NCBI RefSeq assembly: GCF_900625025.1
Contig: NZ_LR130578.1
Location: 62,001 to 126,000, forward strand
Direction of reading: 5' to 3'
Length of the DNA: 64,000 nt
Source of the DNA: Lachnoclostridium sp. Marseille-P6806
GTDB taxonomy: Bacteria; Bacillota; Clostridia; Lachnospirales; Lachnospiraceae
The notes below the pieces were generated by a model that was not told where the DNA came from, ran no database searches, and saw nothing but the letters and a program-made list of their open reading frames with translations. Of this stretch, positions 16,356 through 23,789 are shown one piece after another. How positions within the stretch are numbered: the stretch's first letter is position 1; each line of letters opens with the position of its first letter. A program made the translations under genes and the position numbers.

Positions 16356-19300
16356 TTAGTTGTTAATAATGGTGCTGATTGAGGATGTAGACACACCATC
16401 AACAAGGCTTGCCACTTCTTCATAAGTGTAACCAGCATTAACAAGAGCAACAATACGAGATTTCTTTGCATCACTAATACGGGAGGTCTTGGGTAATGCA
16501 AGAGACATAACATTATTCATGTCAGCATTGTTAAGTAAATCCTCAAGCTTAGAATTAGAAATAGCGCCTTTATTAATCGCTTCCCATTCTTTTGCTGTAA
16601 AAGTTACGCGATCTTTCTGAGCACCACAACGAAACCTTGCGTCTTTTAAAGCTTGGCCTTTGATCTTTCTCTTCTCATCAGAGTCTAAATCAGTACGCTT
16701 GTTAAACTCCCCATTAACTATAGAGGTAGCCAGAATCTGGGCTTGTCTCTCTCTTGGCGCGTTAAGCTTTGCTTTTGTAAGTTTGTCATTAAGACTCTTC
16801 ACTTCAGTAGCATACTCTTTTGCAGCAGAGGGGCTATATTCAAGGTTAGGTACCCGCAATGAATCGAGCCGGGCTTGGTTACCCATGGTCTTCATATGGT
16901 TAGCGTATGCTGCATATGTCTGCTCGATTTCTGTAGGATTTGCACTTAATAATTCACGGGCGTCCTTTACAGTATCCATCCGGGCTATCTTCTGGGTACG
17001 GGGTTTGTACCCTACTGTTTCCCATACTTCTTTACCACTACCTTTGTCGTAATAGTAATGCCCATCCTTACCCCTCTTAATCTCCCCGTCATACGTCTTT
17101 GTTACATCCTTACCGTTCTCATCTTTCATCCAAGAAGATTTATGAGGATTCCCTGATTTATCAAACCACTGATACCCCTCTGGAGCAGGAACTCTAACTC
17201 GCTTACGATCTGCCTGAGTGGTCTTTGTCGGTGCCATATAAATACGTTCACCTGTCTCAGGATCAATTTTAGAGGCCATTGATCTAGCTGCTATCTCAGT
17301 AGGACTCTTACTTCTTGACAAAAGTGAAGAGGCTCCATGCGAACCATCAGGATTTGCCTGATACTTACGTTTAAGGTCGTCGATACCATAATCAATAGCA
17401 GCTTGCTTGTAGTTAAGCTCATGTTTCTTAGCATCAATAACCACCATTGAATATCGAACTGCCCTAGATAACTCCATTGGATCATCACAACCTTTGGCGT
17501 ACATGTCTGTAATCAGGTTGGAGATAACGCCCATTTCTTTTCCTTTATCTTTATCAGATTTAAAGTATTTAAAAGTGGGCTTACCATTGCCTCCAACCAT
17601 GCCACTGAACCTAGGGTTTTTAACAGAGTATTCTGCTGTGGGGTCGAAGCCTGTCAGACCTGGAAGAGACGGTGCAGATTTAATATTAACGACTTTATCA
17701 AACGCTCCAGAAGCATTCTTTCTTGTCATTGGTATAACAATAGCCGTATCTCCGTCAAAGTCTGCACCAGACAACTTAGAAGCTACTTGCTGATTGATGC
17801 CAACCGCATCCTTTGCATTCTTCATGAAAGCTTTTGCTTCTTTATTATTGTTATTTACAGTACAAATCGGTATTTCAAATGGCCCTGCATGAGGAAAGCG
17901 AACAAGAGCAAGTGTCGTACCATTAGGATAATTTGGTGCGAATATCTCTGTGTCTTTCAATGATTTGACAGGCAACAACACATGTGTCTTCTGGCCACCA
18001 ATAGGCGCGGCTTTGAGATCACACGCTGCTCCGTCACACTCATCACCAAACTTTTCCAGTAATTTCTTTCTAACAACAGGGTTATTGAGCCTAAGAATAT
18101 CATTGTACTGATCTTCACTTGCCTGTATTTGCAACTTAAGCTGCTGTTTAACAAGTGGTAAAGATTGTTTTGCCAAGAACTGTGCTGGCAGATTCTTAGA
18201 CCATTCACCCCAAGCGCCTTCTTTATGCGAATCGCCATCGTTGGAGCCTACCAGATTGATAGCAGATCGTTTGCGCTCTCCCGTTTTAGGGTCTGTATAC
18301 TCAGTCTGAACAACAGAAGCGCCGAACATGTTAGAAGCAATGCTTCCATCTTTATTCATCTGAATATCTTTAAGTGCTTTCTTAATTCCATCCTTTTCAG
18401 ATTTGTTAGAGTTAACGCAAATATCTACACCAGAGGGCAAGTTTTCATCATAAACAGCCATGCCCTTGATATATTTAATACCAAGCGGGTTGTCTGCTGT
18501 AATGCATTCTTTACCGCCATTAACAGCAATACGTACCTGAGCATACTTAGCATTACCTAAAGAAAGATCCGGACTAGCCGAGATAAGATTGCCATGCTCA
18601 TCTCGAACTGCCCGGATCTGAATCATACCGTCACGCGCTGTACCACCGTCTTCTGCGTACACTACTTTAATTCTATTTGGATCAATCTTAGGAGGAGTAC
18701 CCAACCCTTTTTTAGTTAATGCTGATTCAATACCATTCGGGTCGTCAACAGTTTTAATATCCTCCATGTGTCTGTAAATTGGGTCCTTTAGTTCTGAACC
18801 GGGGGGACAAAGTACCTTAAAAATCGTCTCATTTGTCCCATCCGAGCCAACCTGTTTAAGACGGGCTTCTTGAATTGTATAGCCCTCTTTTTTCAACATT
18901 TCTATGGAGGTTTTCAAGCCATCTGGAGAAATGCCAAGGGCTAACTCTGCGCCTTTACCAACATCAAGATATCCCTTTTCTTCAGAAACTTTGCGGAGTG
19001 CATCAGCTACTTCAGTAACTTTATTTACATTGCCATTCTGGCCAGTTTTAATAATAGATCTAATAGAGGATTCGTTTCTCCCAAGGATTCTTCCGATCTC
19101 ACTGTTTGTGTAGGGCTCTCCAGTTGCAGGATTGGTATGAGTCTGATACCAAAGAACTTCCTCATACTCATCTCTCTTCCTGTTATTTGATGCAATCTGT
19201 AAGCTTGCACGAAGCTTGGAAGTAGAGCCAAGAGGTGCTCCCGTTTCTCTATCTACTATAACAGCACCTTTTGCATCTACTTGATAAAATCCAAGCATCG

Positions 19301-19481
19301 CTGCTATCTCAGATTCACTGGCATCAGGATTTGCAGCTTTGAGTTTCTGTACTCTGGAATAAAAATCCCAATCATGTTGGTGCTGCCTATTACCAGTTCC
19401 GAAAGGATAACGACCAGAACCTCTTCCGGGAGGGTTAGCGTCATGAGCGACACCAGAATGCTCAATGTCATACTGCATCAT
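16356..19481 (-). CDS. Predicted two-barrel (DFDGD) RNA polymerase-like protein
   Basis: About 1041 residues. The block SKLSGADFDGDTAIVIPM (about residues 570-587) carries the DFDGD metal-binding loop found in the second double-psi barrel of multisubunit RNA polymerases (beta-prime NADFDGD), in YonO of SPbeta and in crAss-like phage polymerases. Forty residues earlier VRFPHAGPFEIP resembles the R-x-P segment that precedes that loop in beta-prime. Short helix-turn-helix-like segments are visible near the N-terminus (SESEIAAMLGFY; NSEIGRILGRNESSIRSI) and at the extreme C-terminus (YTYEEVASLVDGVSTSSIS). The ATG at 19481 (or the next codon) follows GGAGG; a TTG further up is unlikely. The N-terminus also carries HSGVAHDANPPGRGSG, related to the motif in the two head-region genes. 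The catalytic role is inferred. Confidence 0.72.
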   Translation of the reverse strand: MMQYDIEHSGVAHDANPPGRGSGRYPFGTGNRQHQHDWDFYSRVQKLKAANPDASESEIAAMLGFYQVDAKGAVIVDRETGAPLGSTSKLRASLQIASNNRKRDEYEEVLWYQTHTNPATGEPYTNSEIGRILGRNESSIRSIIKTGQNGNVNKVTEVADALRKVSEEKGYLDVGKGAELALGISPDGLKTSIEMLKKEGYTIQEARLKQVGSDGTNETIFKVLCPPGSELKDPIYRHMEDIKTVDDPNGIESALTKKGLGTPPKIDPNRIKVVYAEDGGTARDGMIQIRAVRDEHGNLISASPDLSLGNAKYAQVRIAVNGGKECITADNPLGIKYIKGMAVYDENLPSGVDICVNSNKSEKDGIKKALKDIQMNKDGSIASNMFGASVVQTEYTDPKTGERKRSAINLVGSNDGDSHKEGAWGEWSKNLPAQFLAKQSLPLVKQQLKLQIQASEDQYNDILRLNNPVVRKKLLEKFGDECDGAACDLKAAPIGGQKTHVLLPVKSLKDTEIFAPNYPNGTTLALVRFPHAGPFEIPICTVNNNNKEAKAFMKNAKDAVGINQQVASKLSGADFDGDTAIVIPMTRKNASGAFDKVVNIKSAPSLPGLTGFDPTAEYSVKNPRFSGMVGGNGKPTFKYFKSDKDKGKEMGVISNLITDMYAKGCDDPMELSRAVRYSMVVIDAKKHELNYKQAAIDYGIDDLKRKYQANPDGSHGASSLLSRSKSPTEIAARSMASKIDPETGERIYMAPTKTTQADRKRVRVPAPEGYQWFDKSGNPHKSSWMKDENGKDVTKTYDGEIKRGKDGHYYYDKGSGKEVWETVGYKPRTQKIARMDTVKDARELLSANPTEIEQTYAAYANHMKTMGNQARLDSLRVPNLEYSPSAAKEYATEVKSLNDKLTKAKLNAPRERQAQILATSIVNGEFNKRTDLDSDEKRKIKGQALKDARFRCGAQKDRVTFTAKEWEAINKGAISNSKLEDLLNNADMNNVMSLALPKTSRISDAKKSRIVALVNAGYTYEEVASLVDGVSTSSISTIINN

Positions 19482-20139
19482 TATCTCCTCCAATATAATT
19501 GTTTTTTACATACTTTGTAAGTTCAATTGCTCTGGACATAACAGGCAGAATATCTGATGCTTTTGGGATACCAGTAAGTATCTCGCCATTTTGATAAATA
19601 CAAAGAATGATACTTGTATCTGCAGGTTTGAGATGATATTCAAGAAAGAAATAAGCGGCATACTCAATCAATTGATCGAGTGACGCTGCAATTTTTCCTG
19701 TTTTTAAATCGTGAATTCGCAACTCGTGTTTAACCGGGTTATACCTGATTGCATCTACTGTTCCATACGCTATTGGATATTGATAAACAACTGGCTGCTC
19801 TGGGATTAAATCAAAGCCTATTGCGTCTTTAACATACGGCAAAACAGTATCCAAATATAATTCCGGAGTATTAAGCCTGTCTGGAATGTGCGCTTCCCAG
19901 AGAGCATTGTAGATGCGATCTATTACTTTTGCTTTTGTAACAGACTTTTTTTGAAGAATCATCCTAGCTGCTTCAGCATGGATAATCGTTCCGATTTGCG
20001 CTGCATACTTTGCTCGAATGATATTGTCCAATTGTTCTGTAGTTAATTGATCTCTTGTAAGAAACTTTTGTGACGGAGCGAATATTGCATGCTGGCCCTC
20101 TTTGATCTCAGGATGGGCATTCAATTTAAATCTAGTCAT
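19468..20139 (-). CDS. PD-(D/E)XK nuclease, RecB/Cas4-like
   Basis: A 223-residue protein with the nuclease core GTVDAIRYNPVKHELRIHDLKTGK...QLIEYAAYFF: an acidic residue in GTVD, the D-x-K pair in IHDLKTGK and the Q-x-x-x-YA helix of RecB-like exonucleases. An upstream histidine (GTIIHAEAAR) fits the motif I region. Such phage enzymes process DNA ends for recombination or replication. The start codon overlaps the stop of the next upstream gene and the end overlaps the RNA polymerase-like gene. Confidence 0.78.
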   Translation of the reverse strand: MTRFKLNAHPEIKEGQHAIFAPSQKFLTRDQLTTEQLDNIIRAKYAAQIGTIIHAEAARMILQKKSVTKAKVIDRIYNALWEAHIPDRLNTPELYLDTVLPYVKDAIGFDLIPEQPVVYQYPIAYGTVDAIRYNPVKHELRIHDLKTGKIAASLDQLIEYAAYFFLEYHLKPADTSIILCIYQNGEILTGIPKASDILPVMSRAIELTKYVKNNYIGGDNDAV

Positions 20140-20432
20140 TTAAACACCTCCTGAAGTTCCTTAACAATTTGCTCCTCATTTTCTGGATAAACAAACGCTG
20201 CGTAAGACCAATTTTTAAAAAGGGAAATATAATAATCCTGATTTGGTCTATGTGGTGCAGTAGCATTTTCTTTGCATTCCAGCATTGCGTATTTATTTTT
20301 GTAGAATATAACTAGATCGGGGATTCCTTGGATATATTTAGCGTCTTGCTTTTCAATAACACATCCTGGAAATTCGTCTTTAATGCGTTTAATTAATTTA
20401 GATTGGAATTGGCTTTCTATTTTACTCAACAC
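20136..20432 (-). CDS. VRR-NUC domain nuclease
   Basis: A 98-residue protein matching the VRR-NUC type of PD-(D/E)XK nuclease: ESQFQSKLIKRIKDEFPGC at the N-terminus, then the catalytic GIPDLVIFYKNKYAMLECKENATAPHRPNQ with D, E and K in order. These small phage enzymes resemble Holliday-junction resolvases. ATG-TGA overlap with the next gene suggests coupled expression with the RecB-like nuclease. Confidence 0.82.
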   Translation of the reverse strand: MLSKIESQFQSKLIKRIKDEFPGCVIEKQDAKYIQGIPDLVIFYKNKYAMLECKENATAPHRPNQDYYISLFKNWSYAAFVYPENEEQIVKELQEVFK

Positions 20433-20444
20433 GATTTCCTTTCT

Positions 20445-20482
20445 AAAAAATAAAAAAGAGAAAGAAATATTCTCTTCCTCTC
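20445..20482 (-). terminator. Hairpin with T-run after HNH gene
   Basis: A purine-rich / pyrimidine-rich imperfect stem (20458-20482) followed by TTTTTTATTTTTT on the minus strand, between the NUMOD4-HNH gene and the VRR-NUC gene. Confidence 0.6.
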
Positions 20483-20509
20483 CTATTAAAGGGTATGAAT
20501 TTTATTAGC

Positions 20510-20896
20510 TCAGATGGGGACGAACTTATTATTCCGAAGAGCTGTTAAATCTCTTGGGAGATGTAATTTACAGTAAGTTCGGCTCCATCTAGACGCAATT
20601 TTAGTTTCTGAGTCTGTCATCCAGCATAGATTTGCAACATCGTTTCTTAACGTATTTCTATCTATGTGGAAAACTTTATTGGCTTCTGGTATTAATTTTG
20701 GTATAAACGCTTTCGCCACAAGACGACCAACGTCTTCATGAATATAATTGAGTTTCACTCTTGCATGCCCATTAGATACATCTTGTCGAAGTTCAACGAG
20801 CTTGTATTGATCATTGGATAGCGCTTCTATACTATAAACTTTTCCAGAAGTGCTGATACAATAATTCGGATGATCGTCTATAATTTTATACTCCAA
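20510..20896 (-). CDS. NUMOD4/HNH homing-type endonuclease
   Basis: About 128 residues from a TTG at 20896 (GGAGC upstream). The N-terminus EYKIIDDHPNYCISTSGKVYSI is a NUMOD4-type DNA-binding element, and the C-terminal half has the HNH pattern with VGRLVAKAFIP, VFHIDRNTLRNDVANLCWMT. These are usually selfish homing endonucleases. A longer frame to 21013 lies inside the helicase gene and is not credible. It overlaps the helicase stop by 11 bases. Confidence 0.78.
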   Translation of the reverse strand: MEYKIIDDHPNYCISTSGKVYSIEALSNDQYKLVELRQDVSNGHARVKLNYIHEDVGRLVAKAFIPKLIPEANKVFHIDRNTLRNDVANLCWMTDSETKIASRWSRTYCKLHLPRDLTALRNNKFVPI

Positions 20897-22034
20897 GAAA
20901 GCTCCTTTCGTTAAAGTTTTTCTTCTCATGCAACGCTTTAGCAATAGCCAAATCAATTGGAGCAGATGACTGCAAATAAAAATAGTAAAGTTCTTGAAAT
21001 GGAGAGTTGGCACGGTCTATTCTTCCTGCTGCTTGTGTCATTGCCTTATAGGAATAGCTAAGTGAGTAAAATATAATTGTGTCTGCAGTAATGCAGTTCC
21101 ATCCCTCTGACGCTGCTGTATACTGGCATAAATAAACCCAACGATCAGAAATTGGAACCTCACTGTGTACCTCTCCGTTCCATTCGCCGATATCTAAATT
21201 CATCTCTTTTGCAACGCTTCGCAAGATTTGGAGTTCAGGCGTATAATTGTAGAATATAATTGCTTTTGGGTGGTCGTATAATAATAACTTCAATGCATTA
21301 ATACGATCCGGATCTTCACATACAATCCGCCTCAACAAGTAACAGAGCTTTCCGGTTTCTTGAATCGGGCAGTTGTCATAAATATCCCAACGATCTTTAT
21401 AAACTTGTTTGTATTTTACTCGGTCATATAAACACATTATTTTCTTATAGTTCTTATGAATCTTTCGTGGAGATTTCATAAAAACTAAGATTTGCTTTTG
21501 ATATGATCGAAGTTCGTACTCATTAACATACCGATCAATAACTGGGAAATTCATATACGGTTTGAATATAACATGACGAGTATTAAATTCTGTCCGATTT
21601 TTAAAGAAACCATTTGCAATAAACACTGGAATATAATCACTATAACTATCTCCGGGCGTTGCAGAAAGTAGAATCCAGTGATTCTTTTTAGCTATTTTTA
21701 AAAATACCTTAACCCATGACCCTTTACCTACAACTCTTTGTTCGTCAAATATAAACATTGCCCCATAAATATTTTGATATTTTTTTATGTTATTCCACGA
21801 GTCGATTATTAGATTAGAAAATGAAAACGGTTCTGCCTCTTCCTCCCATTCTTTAGAATCCCTTTTCTTGGCTGTTGTGATGATATATAAATCTTTACCT
21901 TTTTCATTCTTCTGAACGTAAGCAAGGGCAGTTCTTGATTTACCAGTTCCAACAGCGCCATTTAAGATACATCCGTTATGCATTTTATTTATTGCATCTT
22001 TTTGGTATGGATATAATTCTATACTCACATACAT
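20886..22034 (-). CDS. Superfamily 2 helicase
   Basis: About 382 residues with the SF2 motif series: Q-motif-like LYPYQKDAINKM, Walker A NGAVGTGKSR, motif II MFIFDEQR (DEQ rather than DEAH), motif III LLSATPG, and motif VI MTQAAGRIDRAN. It is shorter than SNF2 or RecQ proteins and resembles small phage replication/repair helicases. ATG at 22034 has GGAGG upstream. Its neighbours are nucleases and the DNA polymerase, so a role in phage replication or recombination is likely. Confidence 0.88.
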   Translation of the reverse strand: MYVSIELYPYQKDAINKMHNGCILNGAVGTGKSRTALAYVQKNEKGKDLYIITTAKKRDSKEWEEEAEPFSFSNLIIDSWNNIKKYQNIYGAMFIFDEQRVVGKGSWVKVFLKIAKKNHWILLSATPGDSYSDYIPVFIANGFFKNRTEFNTRHVIFKPYMNFPVIDRYVNEYELRSYQKQILVFMKSPRKIHKNYKKIMCLYDRVKYKQVYKDRWDIYDNCPIQETGKLCYLLRRIVCEDPDRINALKLLLYDHPKAIIFYNYTPELQILRSVAKEMNLDIGEWNGEVHSEVPISDRWVYLCQYTAASEGWNCITADTIIFYSLSYSYKAMTQAAGRIDRANSPFQELYYFYLQSSAPIDLAIAKALHEKKNFNERSFLGV

Positions 22035-22294
22035 TCTCCTCCGCAAGCAGCGTATCCGGCTATATCAATCCAATTATCAGGTTTTGGATTATCAAGAGCA
22101 GTAGCGTTTCTCGCAACTTTAAAAAGAATCATCATGTTTGCTACATCTTGAGAGTCCAGCAAATCAATATTTTTCAAATACGCATTCCACAAAGCCGCTA
22201 TCATTTTAAAATTATCTTCCGGTTCTCCATACTGTTCATTTCGATCAGTACAAACACATTTTTTAGCCTCGTTTAAAATCTCTTCTCTTGTCAT
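22025..22294 (-). CDS. DUF6378-like phage protein
   Basis: An 89-residue protein with the conserved pattern CTDRNEQYGEPEDNFKMIAALWNAYL...DVANMMILFKVARNA...DNWIDIAGYAACGGE. This family is widespread in phages beside replication genes. It is short, helical and probably a MazG-like or nucleotide-pool fold, but function is not established. It overlaps the helicase start by 10 bases. Confidence 0.75.
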   Translation of the reverse strand: MTREEILNEAKKCVCTDRNEQYGEPEDNFKMIAALWNAYLKNIDLLDSQDVANMMILFKVARNATALDNPKPDNWIDIAGYAACGGECM

Positions 22295-22315
22295 TCTTTT
22301 TAATCTCCATTTGAT

Positions 22316-22358
22316 AAAAAAAGAAAGGCCCCGAATTCTTAAAGAACTCAGAGCCTTT
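22316..22358 (-). terminator. Terminator after secreted moron
   Basis: An inverted repeat with stem AAAGGC...GCCTTT and internal TTCTTTAAGAA (22324-22358) followed by a T-rich tract on the minus strand. It isolates the secreted-protein gene from the DUF6378 gene. Confidence 0.8.
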
Positions 22359-22390
22359 TAGGATTAAAGTTTGTTTTTTTCTACTTGATA

Positions 22391-22990
22391 TTACTTAATT
22401 TCTGCAAGAAAATTTGGACCTACCATAATTGGGTCCCACGCACCATCGTTAGTGCCACACAGTCCAATATTCGGCAACCCAAAAAGTGCAAATTCGGGGT
22501 TTACCGGCCAACAATTGGAGAAGAGATATAGGCCATAATATTTGTCACCAACCATCGTAACGCCAACGCCATCACTAAGATAAACAGTCATTGGAATATT
22601 ATTAACCATGTGCGTTTCTAAAACGTCTGGCATATTAAGCACTACAGTTTCATACTGCTTTACAGTCACAAAATCATACACTTGAATCGGTGTTGCAGAC
22701 GGAGCATAAGGCATATACCCCTGAGCTTTACCCGAAGTTAAATAGTGATTGTAAAGGTCTTCATCCTTACAAAATCCGTTTGTCTTTTCAAAATAAGCCA
22801 TTACAGCTGGGTAAGTCTTTTTGTAATAAACCGGATCAAACAAATTACCATCAGCCATATACTTAAGGGACGGACTTGCAACGGTATTAACCGAAACCGT
22901 AGGAGTTGTTGCCGCTTTTACATTAGCATTCGGTATTACAAAGCAAATAGCAATTGCAATAATGGAAATATAATACTTAATAGTTTTCAT
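22391..22990 (-). CDS. Secreted protein with FDPVYY repeat-type motif (moron)
   Basis: A 199-residue protein with a signal peptide (KYYISIIAIAICFVIPNANVKAA, cleavage after residue 26) and one copy of the FDPVYYKKTYPAVMAY...YNHYLTSGKAQGYMPY pattern, found as repeats in Firmicutes cell-surface proteins. The rest is unassigned. It has its own promoter-like region upstream and a terminator downstream, so it is a lysogenic conversion gene set within the replication block. Function is unknown. Confidence 0.75.
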   Translation of the reverse strand: MKTIKYYISIIAIAICFVIPNANVKAATTPTVSVNTVASPSLKYMADGNLFDPVYYKKTYPAVMAYFEKTNGFCKDEDLYNHYLTSGKAQGYMPYAPSATPIQVYDFVTVKQYETVVLNMPDVLETHMVNNIPMTVYLSDGVGVTMVGDKYYGLYLFSNCWPVNPEFALFGLPNIGLCGTNDGAWDPIMVGPNFLAEIK

Positions 22991-23040
22991 AACGCTTTGT
23001 GTCCTTTCCTCTAGTCAAATAAATTTATGACTTCGTTACT

Positions 23041-23071
23041 ATTATATAATAAAATAAGCATCTACTGTCTA
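23041..23071 (-). promoter_or_regulatory. Candidate promoter of secreted moron
   Basis: On the minus strand TAGACA (23066-23071) is followed after 17 bases by TATATA (23043-23048), which is part of an A+T stretch that also holds TATAAT (23041-23046). This stands about 50 bases before the start of the secreted-protein gene. The spacing is acceptable but the match is moderate. Confidence 0.4.
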
Positions 23072-23154
23072 TATATGCCTAAAAAAAAACAAATAAAATC
23101 ATGCAAACTCCTCGCTGACTCATCTTTGAATAGTGATCATCGTAGTTTTTTCTC

Positions 23155-23190
23155 CAAATAAAAAGGGCAGCAGAGTCTCCTCCACCGCCC
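23155..23190 (-). terminator. Terminator after SSB-like gene
   Basis: GGGC...GCCC stem with a large loop (23165-23190) followed by TTTTTATTT on the minus strand, just downstream of the SSB-like gene and before the moron promoter. Confidence 0.5.
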
Positions 23191-23211
23191 GTAACAATTA
23201 TAAGACTTTAA

Positions 23212-23766
23212 TCAAAAAGGTACTTCATCATCTCTATCTGGGAGATTCGGGTCAAGACCAGCGGAGTGCATAGCTGCATCATACTTTGCCGAGATCGGAT
23301 CCATGTGCTGCTTAATAACAGCAAGGTTAAGATAAATAGATGCCGGATCGTACTTGTGATAGAAATTCATTACCATATCACAATTGTCAATAAACATCCC
23401 ATCTACCTGATTGAAGTTACTAGTAGGCAACTCAAGAAGTTCACCATTATTCTTTACAAGCTGCACTTTAGGCGGTCTAGCTGAGGTTTCTGTATTAATG
23501 TTCACCTTGACAAAGTAAATCGGGTCTTCGCCCTCCTCCGGATTTCCCCCAAACTGCTTGATATTGCAGCCCTCTTTTTCAAAGATTTCAAGAAATTCAT
23601 TCGGAATCCTGAGATTAAAATTCCGCTTACCTTTAGAATTTACAATCTTACCAGTCTTAGGATCCTTTCTTTCGTTTCCAGCAAAGTTTCTAAAACTGCC
23701 GCCAAGAATATGCTCATTTGTAGCTCCCTCAATAATAAGGTCTCTGCCATTCATGTAAATGTTCAT
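23212..23766 (-). CDS. SSB-like single-stranded DNA-binding protein
   Basis: A 184-residue protein with a beta-rich N-terminal part (GRDLIIEGATNEHILGGSFRNFAG) and an acidic C-terminal tip DDEVPF, which closely mimics the DDDIPF partner-docking tip of SSB proteins. It precedes the DNA polymerase fusion in the map order and is likely the phage ssDNA-binding protein. The OB fold cannot be proven by eye. The replication fusion protein also ends in EEVPFN. Confidence 0.65.
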   Translation of the reverse strand: MNIYMNGRDLIIEGATNEHILGGSFRNFAGNERKDPKTGKIVNSKGKRNFNLRIPNEFLEIFEKEGCNIKQFGGNPEEGEDPIYFVKVNINTETSARPPKVQLVKNNGELLELPTSNFNQVDGMFIDNCDMVMNFYHKYDPASIYLNLAVIKQHMDPISAKYDAAMHSAGLDPNLPDRDDEVPF

Positions 23767-23789
23767 CTTTATCCTCCTTATGAATATAA

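Noticed and set aside
20897..21013. Longer N-terminus for the NUMOD4/HNH protein
   Set aside because: The added part lies inside the helicase gene and reads as out-of-frame sequence; the TTG at 20896 has the ribosome binding site.
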